Positions 41,154 to 51,700 of a stretch of DNA of 64,000 bases are shown here, piece by piece. The position numbers were made by a program, and so were the translations under genes. The notes under the pieces were generated by a model. The model was given only the letters and a program-made list of their open reading frames with translations. It was not told the DNA's origin and made no database searches. Each line of letters opens with the position of its first letter. Position 1 is the first letter of the stretch. The DNA comes from Siniperca chuatsi (Eukaryota; Chordata; Actinopteri; Centrarchiformes; Sinipercidae): NCBI RefSeq assembly GCF_020085105.1, contig NC_058045.1, positions 8,074,333-8,138,332 on the forward strand, in the 5' to 3' direction.

Positions 41154-41172
41154 ACTACAACTCCCATGAGCC
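41154..41172 (+). promoter_or_regulatory. ZNF143/SBS-type element upstream of slc35b4
   Basis: The sequence actacaactcccatgagcc closely resembles the Staf/ZNF143 promoter module ACTACAAyTCCCAxxATGC. It lies about 185 bases upstream of the slc35b4 ATG, a normal position for this housekeeping promoter element. Confidence 0.55.
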
Positions 41173-41356
41173 CATGTGACAAGGAAGAGTGAGACTTCAG
41201 ATTCAGACGTGTTCAACAGGAAACAGGAGTTTGTGTGGAAGCAGAAGACCTCCTATAAAACATAAACCGCTGCTTATTAGCAAAAATGCACCGATTAGAA
41301 ATCTGTTTTATTAAGTGACACATTTTCCACCGAGTTTGTATAAACAAGAAACCAAC

Positions 41357-44300
41357 ATGGGTACAGGTTTTGCCATTGTTCTTGTCTTTGTCGGATGCTG
41401 TAGCAATGTGGTGTCTCTGGAGCTGCTTGTAAGGTCAGTGACAAACTTAGACTGTTAATGAACTCATGTCGACTTTACTACACAAAAGTTTTCACAGCTG
41501 CAGCTAATTTCGGTTTTAACTTCCTACACGAGTATGTGTTACTCTGGAGAGCTACATCAGCATGTTGTCAGAGGTGGAAAGTAACTATTTAGGTAATACC
41601 TGTTATTAAGTAGCTTTTTCATGTTCTTGTACTTGTGTATACTGTTCATGAAGTGCTCTAAACTGATTGTGTGAAGGCAGTCACTCAGTAGCCTACAGTT
41701 AACCTGTGATACAAACAGCAGGGCGATCCATTTAAGTTTGCTTCCTCCTAATGTTTTACTCACCCTGACATCATTATGATCCTTTCCCAGGTTCTCCCAT
41801 ACTAGAGAACTTAATTCATCCCAAAAGTCATTTTTGTGGCCTAGATGTTTAATATACTTGTGAAATAAATATATACATAGTATAAATATACTGTATGTAT
41901 GTATAGTAAAGTAAAACTCGTACTTCATAAATTCATACTTAAATAGAATAAGTAAAAGTAGAAAACAACTGAAGGTGCAACACATTAATGAAAGTATTTT
42001 ATTGGATCTTCCTGGGGGTCCACACATTAAAAGATGTCCAAATAAAACATTAATATAATAATGAAAGAGCAAGGTTCAAAAGAAAAAAATGTAAAATTGA
42101 TAAAACAAAGCAGCCGATCTTAATACAACATAACCAAATCAATAACAAGAACACCAAACTATCAACAATATCAATAAATGGTTCAAATCATCCCATGTCA
42201 TTTAAACAAAATAAAGGCGATGAGTGTGCCAAACAAGCACAAACAGATGACAACTAATAATTACAACAGTACAGATGCATAAAATGTCCACCACAGTCTC
42301 CTAAAGTCCAAGATGATGCCTTCAAATGTCTTGTTTTGTCCGACCAACAGTCCAAAACACAAAGACTTTACTAACATTTAAGACAAAGAAAAGCAGGAAA
42401 CTGAGAAGCTGAAGCCAGAAAATGTTGCACTATGAAACATGTCAAACAATATCAAAACTACCCAACAATAACATCTTCTTGAGTAATATATAAGTAACAT
42501 CCCGGTACGCTTTATATATCAGATATCACAACAACCTTCAGACCTTCTATTTAGATTTGTTTACATATGAAAAATCATTTGGTGTTAATTGTCCGTAGTT
42601 TATCTGGGGCAGCTTCATGATTCGAAATGTAACTGAGGAACAAGCAGCGAGTATCCACATGAGAGAAATCTGAGACCGTAAATGTTTCATTTAGAAAACA
42701 ACGCTAAGTTTTGTGATTTGTAATATTTAAAAATACCACAATAGTCACATTACAATCAATGAGAGACTAGATGATAAATAAGTATAAACATATTTCCCCT
42801 CGCCTAGTCATAGTCAGCTGTGTCGTTTTAAACTATTTTTAAACGCTTTACTCTTAAATCTGGATGTTTTCTTCCCTGGTTTCAGTCTCATCTCTTGTTT
42901 TTTTTCTTCAGAGAGTTTCCAGGATGTGGCAACATAGTCACCTTCACTCAGTTCCTCTTCATCGCGTTAGAAGGTTTCATCTTTGAAACAAACTTTGGAA
43001 GGAAGAAACCAGCGATCCCTGTAAGGTAAAAATAAAAAAACATTGATGGGGTTTGAACTTCCTGCTGCAGGAAAGATGTGGAACGGACACTAAAACAAAC
43101 CTGTTGTTTTTTTTCTCCAGAAACTATGTGATCATGGTGACCATGTTCTTCACAGTCAGTGTGATCAACAACTACGCTCTCAACTTCAACATCGCCATGC
43201 CGTTACACATGATCTTCAGATCAGTAAGAATCGTCGTTTGTCTGCTTTTCACATAATTGCATAACCTCCATCCATCACCTCCACCTCAGTCTGTGGTCGA
43301 CCTGCTGTCTTATTTGTTTGCAGGGATCGCTAATCGCTAACATGATCCTGGGAATAATCATCCTGAAGAAAAGGTATACCTGCTTCCTCTGACGTCTGAC
43401 AGCAATAATACTTCAGACCTTGTCTAGATAAAGTCTGCAGGTTAAAAGCATCACAGTACATCAATATGCAGTTTGATTGCAGTGTCTCGCCTTCTCCCCC
43501 TGCAGGTATTCAGCCAGTAAATATCTGTCTATAGCTTTAGTTTCAGCTGGTATCTTCATCTGCACCATCATGTCTGCCAAGCAAGTGGTGAGTCCTCTGC
43601 AGAACACGTTGCACTAAAATGCAATATAACAATGCTTGTTTTTATTTACTTATTAAGCGTCTTTTGTGACGTGTCTGTTTTTCTATGCAGTAATTCCTTC
43701 AATCCAAGACGATGCACACTCCTGAAATACACATGTATTTTGTCATTTTCTTTCTGCAGAATGTGGCCAATGAAGGATCAGAAGAGCAAGGTTTCAATGC
43801 CTTCATGCACTGGCTTATAGGTGAGTTTGAGGTGCCAAACTCTTAATATTCAACAATACTCTGAAATTTGATAGTCAGGTAAACACAGTGGTCAAATCTG
43901 CCTTCTTCCAGCTCAGAATCATATCCGAGATCAGGATGCTCTTAGATTTAGAAAAAGTCGTCCACGCTCTAATGTCCTCACGACTCGACTACTGTAACTC
44001 CCTATATTTTGGTATCAACCCGGCCTCTATTCGCCGCTTACAACTACACAGAATGCTGTGGCCAGACTCTTATGCAGACATAAAAAAGGGAACATATTCC
44101 AGCCATACTAGCATCTTTGCACTGGCTCCCCGTTCGGTATTGAGTCCCCTACAAAATTCTTCTGTTTGTATTCAAAGCCCTGAATGCTCTAGCCCTGAGC
44201 TACATTTCAGAGCTTCTATCCCCATACAGTACAGCTAGGCCCCTCAGATCTACAGATCAAGGACTGCTGACCATCCCACGTACTCGTCGCAAACTTTTCG

Positions 44301-46541
44301 GTGACATGGCCTTCTCAGCAGCGATATCAGATTTTCACTACACGATTATCATGGCCAAAAGAATTCACGATATCGATATTATCGCGATATCTATAGTTAT
44401 AGTTATAGTTTGCTAGCGAAAAGCTAGCTAGTTACTGCGTCTTCTTCTTTTTTATGTTTTATGGCGGGTGGCAACCAGCAATAAGGTGCATTAATGCCAC
44501 CTAATATGACAAAATGAGAACGTAAAGAATCATTAATCGTTAATCATTTCATCTATAAAATGTCAGAAAATTGTGAAAATGTCCATCATAAATTTCCACA
44601 GTCCGAGCTGATGTCGTCAAATTGCTGGTTTTTTCCAAACAACAGTCCAAAACTCAAACATATTCAATTTGCAGTCACAATAAAGAGAGAAAAGCAGCTA
44701 ATCTGCACATTAAAGAAGCTGGAACCGGAGAATGTTTGTCATTTTTGCTTGATAAATGACTTAAAAGATTAAAAACGTTGCGCCGATTGACTAAAAGAGT
44801 ATCAACTAATCGTTTCAGCTCTAATTTGGAAGCACCTCTTTCGATGGTAGATAGAAAACTAGAGATTCATAAAACAGATTTTTTGTTGTTGTTGATTTCT
44901 GTCCATTCAGGTATTGCCATGTTGACCTTTGCTCTGCTGATGTCTGCGAGGATGGGTATTTTCCAGGAGACGCTGTACAAGCAGTATGGAAAACACTCCA
45001 AGGAGGCTCTCTTCTATAATGTGAGTTTCCTTTCTGCTCCGACATGCACGACACTCCCAAAAGATTCAAAGTTAGACTCTGTTTGTCTCTCTTGTCTCTT
45101 TATAGCACTGCCTGCCTCTGCCGGGCTTCCTGCTTCTCTCCACAAACATCTACAACCACTGTGTCTACTTCAGTCAGAGCAGTGAGTCTCATCGATTCGT
45201 TCTGGAAGTCGTTGTGGGGGGAAAGTTTACGTTTTGAACCGTTACTCACAGATTTTGTTTCTCAGCTCCTGTAGTTGTTCCCGGGGTTGGACTGACTGTG
45301 CCGATCATGTGGATCTACCTGCTGGTCAACGTCATCACACAGTATCCTGTCACTAAGGGTTTATCTCACTGGCTTGTATTTATCACAAGTCACAATAGGA
45401 AAATAGGAAGAAAAGACAAATTTCTGCTACAAAAATGTATTTTTTGTCACGTTTCTCTAATTTAGAGCTTTTTTTCCTTGTGAACTCCGGTATCATATTG
45501 ACATGACAGTTAGCCCTAATCACTGCTTTTTATAATATATAAAATCACAAATAATTCGTTATCATTTGGAGTCAGTGTACAACATTTTAGTTATTTATTG
45601 TCTATATTGCGCCGTCCTAGTACTCGCTGAAGAGTAAATCTGTTCGTTCATTACAAAGACAAACACAAACCATCATAACAACGTGAAGAAATCAACATAC
45701 CTGCAAATATGCCACTAACATCAGAATCAGAATCAGCTTTATTGGCCAAGTATGTGCGCACATACAAGGAATCTGACTCCGGTTTTAAGTTGCTCTCACT
45801 GTTACACACAGAACAATTTACAGGAAGGTAGAAAAAGACATACAGCTAAAAACAAGGACAACAAAGCTGAACAAAGACAGGTAGAAAATAAATATAGAAC
45901 TATTATGTATAGTAGTAGGTGAAACGATAGGTGTGTATTTAAATATATATTTAAAAAAGCAACAATGACCAACAACATACAATGTCTATATACGAGTCAT
46001 GTGTTTCTGTACATTGTAAACAAATACAAATAGTGCAAAGGAATAAACATTGAATGTAATTCATTACTTTATATACATGAAATATACAGTAATGGCATGT
46101 ATACATGTCTAAATACACGTGCAGGATTTATATTTGACAATGGTGGATGATATGTACATGTTATTATATTATTATTTTAAAGTGTAAATATATAACTACT
46201 GGCTCTCCAGGAATTTAAGTTTAGTTTAAATTCCAGGGTTTTTTCCATTTTCTCACGCTCTTGTTGCAGACTTTAACCAGTTTTTTTCCAGGTATGTGTG
46301 CATCCGTGGTGTGTTCATTCTGACCACAGAGTGCGCCTCGCTGACGGTCACTCTGGTGGTGACCCTGAGAAAGTTCCTCAGCCTCATCATCTCCATCATT
46401 TACTTCCAAAACCCCTTCACCACCTGGCACTGGGTGGGCACGGCCGTGGTCTTCCTGGGCACTCTGCTGTACACGGAGGTGTGGAGCAGCGTGCGGGCGG
46501 CTCTGCGTGGCCCCGACGTCAAGGAGAAGAAGGCAGAGTGA
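41357..46541 (+). CDS. slc35b4: Nucleotide-sugar transporter SLC35B4 (UDP-xylose / UDP-GlcNAc)
   Basis: Ten coding exons: 41357-41433, 42912-43025, 43121-43223, 43324-43373, 43506-43587, 43760-43820, 44911-45020, 45106-45181, 45266-45341, 46292-46541. They join in phase to 332 residues (human 331). Diagnostic stretches are GCCSNVVSLELLVR, NYALNFNIAMPLHMIFRSG, ANMILGIIILKKRYS, LLMSARMGIFQETLYKQYGK, YVCIRGVFILTTECASLTVT and NPFTTWHWVGTAVVFLGTLL. The hydrophobic profile fits the ten-helix drug/metabolite-transporter fold of Golgi/ER nucleotide-sugar antiporters. The C-terminus ends in a lysine-rich tail (KEKKAE), consistent with the ER/Golgi retrieval-type tails of this subfamily. Introns 6 and 9 hold LINE and MITE remnants. 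A ZNF143-like element lies upstream. Confidence 0.96.
41990..42160 (-). mobile_element. Probable LINE/SINE 3' tail in slc35b4 intron 1
   Basis: The plus strand reads tattggatcttcctggggg and then gtccacacattaaaa, which in reverse complement resembles the 3' tail of a common fish retroposon. The body is too diverged to classify. Further along (42285-42420) is a diverged minus-strand family B MITE piece (agtccaagatgatgccttcaa). Confidence 0.4.
43868..44325 (+). mobile_element. L2-like LINE ORF2 fragment in slc35b4 intron 6
   Basis: The translation includes HALMSSRLDYCNSLYFGINP and a following RRLQLHRML stretch. After frame changes come LHWLPVRY-like and FKALNALALSYISELLSP-like pieces. This is the C-terminal region of fish L2 reverse transcriptase proteins. 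It is 5'-truncated, in the same orientation as the gene, and broken by several frame shifts. Confidence 0.85.
44505..44825 (-). mobile_element. MITE family B copy in slc35b4 intron 6
   Basis: Contains aatcattaatcgttaatcatt at one end, the internal ccacagtccgagctgatgtc block, and gactaaaagagtatcaactaatcg at the other end. It ends about 85 bases before exon 7. Confidence 0.65.
45720..46125 (-). mobile_element. LINE 3' tail in slc35b4 intron 9
   Basis: Starts tcagaatcagaatcagctttattggcc in pieces typical of the reverse-complemented 3' end of fish L2/Rex-type LINEs, with the simple tandem GATTCT tail. It is followed by agtatgtgcgcacatacaagg. Only the non-coding tail is recognisable; it makes up much of the otherwise plain 950-base intron. 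Confidence 0.65.
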
Positions 46542-46861
46542 AGAAAAAGAAGGGACTGGTGGTCGAATAGAAAAAACAGCCACTGTGTTGGACTTGGAGA
46601 TTGTTTGTGGTCGACTGTCCTGCAGCGATTTTATGCAGTTATGTCATTTTGTTTTCATACTTTACACATCATACAGTAGGCCGTAATAGACCCCTCTCAC
46701 ACAAACACACAGCGGTTTAAAGGATAAGGCTGTTGATATTATCTATTTTCATTATTGTACATAAATCCCAGGAAACAGTCTGTTAGTGCATATCAATACT
46801 TTAAGACCTCCCAACCCTCTCTGTGTCACTCAGGATAAAGGACTTTTATTCCTGTTGAATC

Positions 46862-47685
46862 TTTAAAGCAGCTATTTATTAACAATGGATCACATACAGA
46901 CTACTTAAATGTGGAAGGTGTCACTCGTAGTGATGAACTTACAGAGAATTATCACCTGACTCTGCAGTTCCTCGCAGCTTTACGGAGCTGTGAGTTTCAG
47001 CTCATTTTTTAGCTTCAACTTTACTGTTTTGGTTCAGTCTCACCGCTTTTATAGCGTCGTTTTTGGCCCCACTGTACACTACCTGCTCAGCAACAGCAGA
47101 CAGACAACGTTAACGCCTAGCTGGTGAACATAGTGGAGACTTTAGCAGCTGAAGAGACAGATATTTCCTTCAGGAGTTGGTGGAGACCAAAAACGGAGTT
47201 AAAAGAAAGTGAATATTGGACTCGCATTCATCAGGTTGCCACAAACACGACTATATGAATGATAATGTTGCTCCGTAACTGCTGGATGTGTAAATAAGCA
47301 ACTGTTTGCTAACAGTTTCACCATATAAACTTAAAAGGTGATGTCTAGAGCTGCAGCAATTAGTCGATTAGTTGATCGAAAGCAAATGAATCGGCCAAAT
47401 TAATTTGATAATCAATTAATCGTTAAAGTCATTTTTTTAAGCAAAAATCACAAAGATTTGATGGTTTCAGGTTCTCAAATGGGAGAATTTGCAGCTTTTT
47501 TAATAGTAAATTTAATATTTTTGGGCTTTGGATGGTTGGTCGGACAAAACAAGACATTTGATGATGTCACCTTGTGCTCTAGGATAATGAAAAGAATCGT
47601 TAGTTGCAGCCTTACTGTAGATATGTCAGTGTTGTGTTCACAGCTTGTTTCTTGTGGCCAAAAAAAACAACTTAAAAACTGGTCT
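46862..47685 (+). mobile_element. MITE family A, copy 2, interrupted by a family B MITE
   Basis: It starts ctttaaagcagctatttatt and matches the other family A copies (gcaacagcagacagacaac, catcaggttgccacaaac, gtaaataagcaactgtttgct). At about 47346 it is interrupted by the family B element. The family A sequence resumes at about 47623 (atatgtcagtgttgtgttcac). It lies just beyond the slc35b4 coding end, so probably within or next to its 3' UTR. Confidence 0.75.
47346..47622 (+). mobile_element. MITE family B nested in family A copy 2
   Basis: Begins tagagctgcagcaattagtcg and ends aatcgttagttgcagcctta, the two conserved ends of family B. The interior cggacaaaacaagacatttga is also typical. The uninterrupted family A copy near 56950 runs straight through this site, which shows the order of insertion. 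Confidence 0.8.
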
Positions 47686-47973
47686 CAAATATGTAATAAC
47701 ATTTTTTAAGAAGGTTAAATAATTTCTTAAAACAGCTGGAAACTGTTTTTTTAGCAAGTGTTACTCAAACAGGAGTGAATAGTGCATGTTTTGGGGACTA
47801 TTTTCAGCTGCAGATTAATACACTATTCATCCTAGCGACTTGAACGTGTGACTCAGTGATGTGTTTTTAATAGTTTTTGGACAACAATGAAATTCTTTGG
47901 CACAGAGGAATGAGGAATATCAGGCTTTGATCAATTCATTGTTGGTTTTGGTCTTTAAATGGGATTTGTTGAT

Positions 47974-47979
47974 AATAAA
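47974..47979 (+). terminator. Possible slc35b4 polyadenylation signal
   Basis: AATAAA lies about 1.4 kb beyond the stop. Another hexamer at 48321-48326 (acaataaatc) is an alternative. Which one is used cannot be decided from sequence alone. Confidence 0.3.
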
Positions 47980-48519
47980 AATATAGATAGAAAATATAGA
48001 GCATCACCAGCCCTGTTCTTTCCCATTAGTACCTCATAAGCATCCACAGATGCAAAATCATGGTGCAACTTTCTTTTGTCTGTAATGTTTGAATATTTAT
48101 TTTCTAAAAGTGCTAATTTACTCCATATTGGTATTGATGCTAACGTTCATCCAGTAGGTTTACACTGAACACAGTGATGTATTATTTAGTTACAGACTGT
48201 TTGAATATACAGAGGGATAATTTATGGAGATGCTGTAGTGGCTGTAATTGTTTTCTCATGTGTCAAATTGTCTCAGGTGTACTGGACCAGTATGTTGTCA
48301 ACAGGAAACATTACCTGTACAATAAATCTTTACACTCCCTGCCCACTGAAATTAAAATGACAACCTGGCTACAAACAATGATTATAAGAGTCTCTGTAGC
48401 TCTCAAATAATTTATCATAACAAGAAGTGCATGTTTAAAAAGTAGAAGTTTTTCGTTTCATACATTTTTTTTAAGCAGGGACACAATGTTCCCTCACACT
48501 TCACTGACTTTAAAGGCCA

Positions 48520-48560
48520 GTCGACCAATCCAGAGAGGCGTTGTTCAGCTCCAGCCAATA
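48520..48560 (+). promoter_or_regulatory. chchd3 promoter with paired CCAAT boxes
   Basis: CCAAT occurs at 48525-48529 and 48555-48559, 30 bases apart and in the same orientation, about 150-185 bases upstream of the chchd3 start ATG. This is a typical NF-Y spacing. No TATA box is seen. Confidence 0.5.
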
Positions 48561-48709
48561 GCAGCTGCTGTTGTTGACACAGCGGTGGGAAGGGGCAGCT
48601 TGTTACAGCTGTTACGAGTCGGTTTCACTGAGGACACTAATCCACGTTGTGAGATTAAAGATCTTAAGTAACCACGCAGAGCTGATAGTAGCTGCGGCTG
48701 CAGGCGTGG

Positions 48710-51700
48710 ATGGGGGGAAACAGCCCGAGTCACTTCTCTCATGAGGATGGTGAAGGAGGCGGAGGAGTTACTTTTGTGAAGGGCATTCGGGTGAGTGAAA
48801 GCTCTGGGAGACTTTGCATGAATTTGAGCTGAGAGTAAAATATTCAAACAAAAGGTTTAGTGCGCACTGTTTTCTAGAGATGCAGTCGCTGCAGAGTGTG
48901 CACGAGTGTTCATTGAAACTTACTAATTCTGTGAGTTGTAAATCAGAAGAATTGATCTCGCCCCCATGTTTGTTGTCACTCTCCAGCTCTGGTGTTGGTG
49001 CAACATATAGAGAGAAAATGGTCGGTTGTCACATGGACCAAACAAATACTTTTGAGAGAAAATAAACATTCTGCTTAAATAATTTATTAGATCATGAATA
49101 TAACTGCAGGTAAGTACAGTTGTGTAAATCCTAAGACTAAAACTATTAAAGATTAAAGTCTGTGAAAGAACTTTTAACCAGTGGTGGAAAGTAACTAAGT
49201 ACATTTACTGAAGTACTGTACAAATTTGAGGTACTTGTACTTGACTTGAGTATTTCCATTTCATGCTACTTCTACTCCGATACTTAGGACAATATTGTAC
49301 TTTATACTCCGATACACTTACTTGATATCTTTTGTTACTATTACTTGCAGATTTAGATTATTAATACAAAACTAATACATTTTTACTTTAAATTTTTACT
49401 TAAGTAAAACTGAGTACTTCTTCTACCACTGCTTTTATCAATCCTCTAGTCATTATATGCAATAATCAATCTGTGACCTTTGTTTATTGATCTCAATCTG
49501 TGACTTTATGCAACATCAAGTAAACTTTTAACCAGGACCAAGTAGCCAAAAATTGGTTTTCCTTTTCCCAACAAGTTTTCTACAAAAATAGTAGTAAAAT
49601 AGTAATTTTGTCAGTATGATAAAACAGTTTGTTTAATACCACAAGCTCCATTCAGTAGCTGTTCTGGAGCTTTCCGTCGAATCACATGATCTTCCTCAGC
49701 AGAAGGAGTTTGCCCAGCTGTCAAAGAATCGTAGGTGTTCAAGCTTTTAGGGCTCCTCGTCCATGCTTGCTTAAAAGTTGAGGTTGAAAGATAGTTGTTC
49801 ATGAACTGGCTGGTTTCAAAGGTTCAAGAATTACCTTTCAATCTAAAAAATGTTTTCTTGTAGTTGTGAAAACATTTTGACTTCAACTCAGTACTAAGTG
49901 TTGAGAGCAGATCACACAATGATCGATACTAGATCGCAGGGAGGGGAAGCTTGTTGGGTCGAGATCATGAAATAATTGAAAAGTGACGGTGAGAAAAGAC
50001 TTGAAGATGTGCAGAGAATTCATCAAAAAAGAACGACAACCATAGTGACTTTACGCTAGTCTGTGCAATCATTTCACATCTAACGTTGCTTGGTTAAATT
50101 GTGAGTTCTCCTTAAAATAAATTATTGGACAGGAATATTTTCTTTCCTTACATGCCCACAACAGGAAGAGGACTGAAGCACCTCTGTTTAACATTTAGAA
50201 ACTCTGACTTGTGATCAGATATGACTCAAAAAATTCTTCAACCATCCATCCCTTTGGCTACTTTCCATGTGTCCAAGAGCCGTGTTTTGTACTATCTAAT
50301 CAGAGAAGCCTAATTTCAGAACACAAGACAGTAAAGATGGAGTACAAATAAAGAACCTCTGAGATTTTTAGGCTGCTAGTAAGCTCAGGATGTATTGGTC
50401 TGTCGGTCTTTCTTTCTTGGCTTTTCAAAAATAAATATTTATGGGTTCAAGGGGCTGGAACCCTATTTAGTTTGTGCTCTTATTATTATTTATTTATTTA
50501 TTTATTTGTGCCTTTTATGCCTCGGATCAAATTGCCTCTAGCTGGAATGAGCTAGAAACATGAAACTTGGCCCAATAACTGGAAATGATGTGCATGTGCT
50601 TCCACAGAAATATGAGCCCAATCACCCACATGGTGGTGCTGTAATTATGGCCCAAAAATGCAACTTTGGAGAGGCCACGCCCCTCACACTGTAATCAATG
50701 TGCTCTACAAAAAGGCCTCTTGGACCACTAAAGTCCACCTAACTAGATTTTCTGCCATTTTGAATTTTTTGAAAAACAAATATTTGACATCTCCTCCTAA
50801 ATCATAGGTCCGATTGCTACCAAATTTTCGGTGGATCATCACTGGACGAAGCTTATCAAAAGTTGTATAAACCTTGTTGAAATCTTTATTTAGTTTTCAA
50901 GATATTGACCAATGAACTACAAAAGGGGCGTGGCTCAGCACATAAACTGTCAACAACTGTTGGGCTAGTCATCACAAAACTTACAGGATATGTCCACGGA
51001 AGAACCTGAAACATGCCCTGAAAGTTTCATTCAAATCGACAGCTAGGGGGCGCTGCAAGGGCAAAAAATGTGTGTGGCAAAACGCAAATCAGACTATGAA
51101 TCAGAAATAGTTTGTTTTCTTCATTCTGTTTGTGAAAATGCAAAAAACAGAGATTTCATTGCTTTTTTTCATGTCTAGGCCACATTTGACCAGGTCCAGA
51201 TCAACGGTCTGCGTTGGCTTGAACCCTGGAATTGCCGCTTGCAGCTATATTTTTATCCTTTTATGCTTATTAGCTTCATTCTCAACAGAACAAAAACTAC
51301 AAGGAAGCAACATTGCTTGTGATGTGCTGTTTGGGTGGGTGAAATTTGAAATTCCTACACTTGGATAGTTCTTGTTTCTGAACAGTCAGAGCTGAAAAAG
51401 TGAGCCAGAAATCTCTGAAAGAAAGGTCTTAATTGAGTGGTTTGCACTATACTGATCAATCATTGGTCCTGCTGTGGCAGTAAAATCATACTAACTGCTC
51501 CTTTATTCTTCTTGACTTAAAGCCCTCCTCAGTAAAACAAACCAACCACACAGATCATTCTAACCCGCAGAAGTATTAGTCTTCTCGTTTTGTGTGAGGG
51601 TTCATGTCTTGTCTTGTGAAAATGTTTTACTGTAGTTGTTGTGGATTTCAATAACTGTGCTACTGCAGGGCAAATTTATCTCTGGGATAATAAAGTGTAG

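Noticed and set aside
41557-42072. 171-codon minus-strand frame in slc35b4 intron 1
   Set aside because: AT-rich (Leu/Phe/Tyr/Ile-rich) translation typical of non-coding AT DNA; no recognisable domain, and it overlaps a repeat tail.
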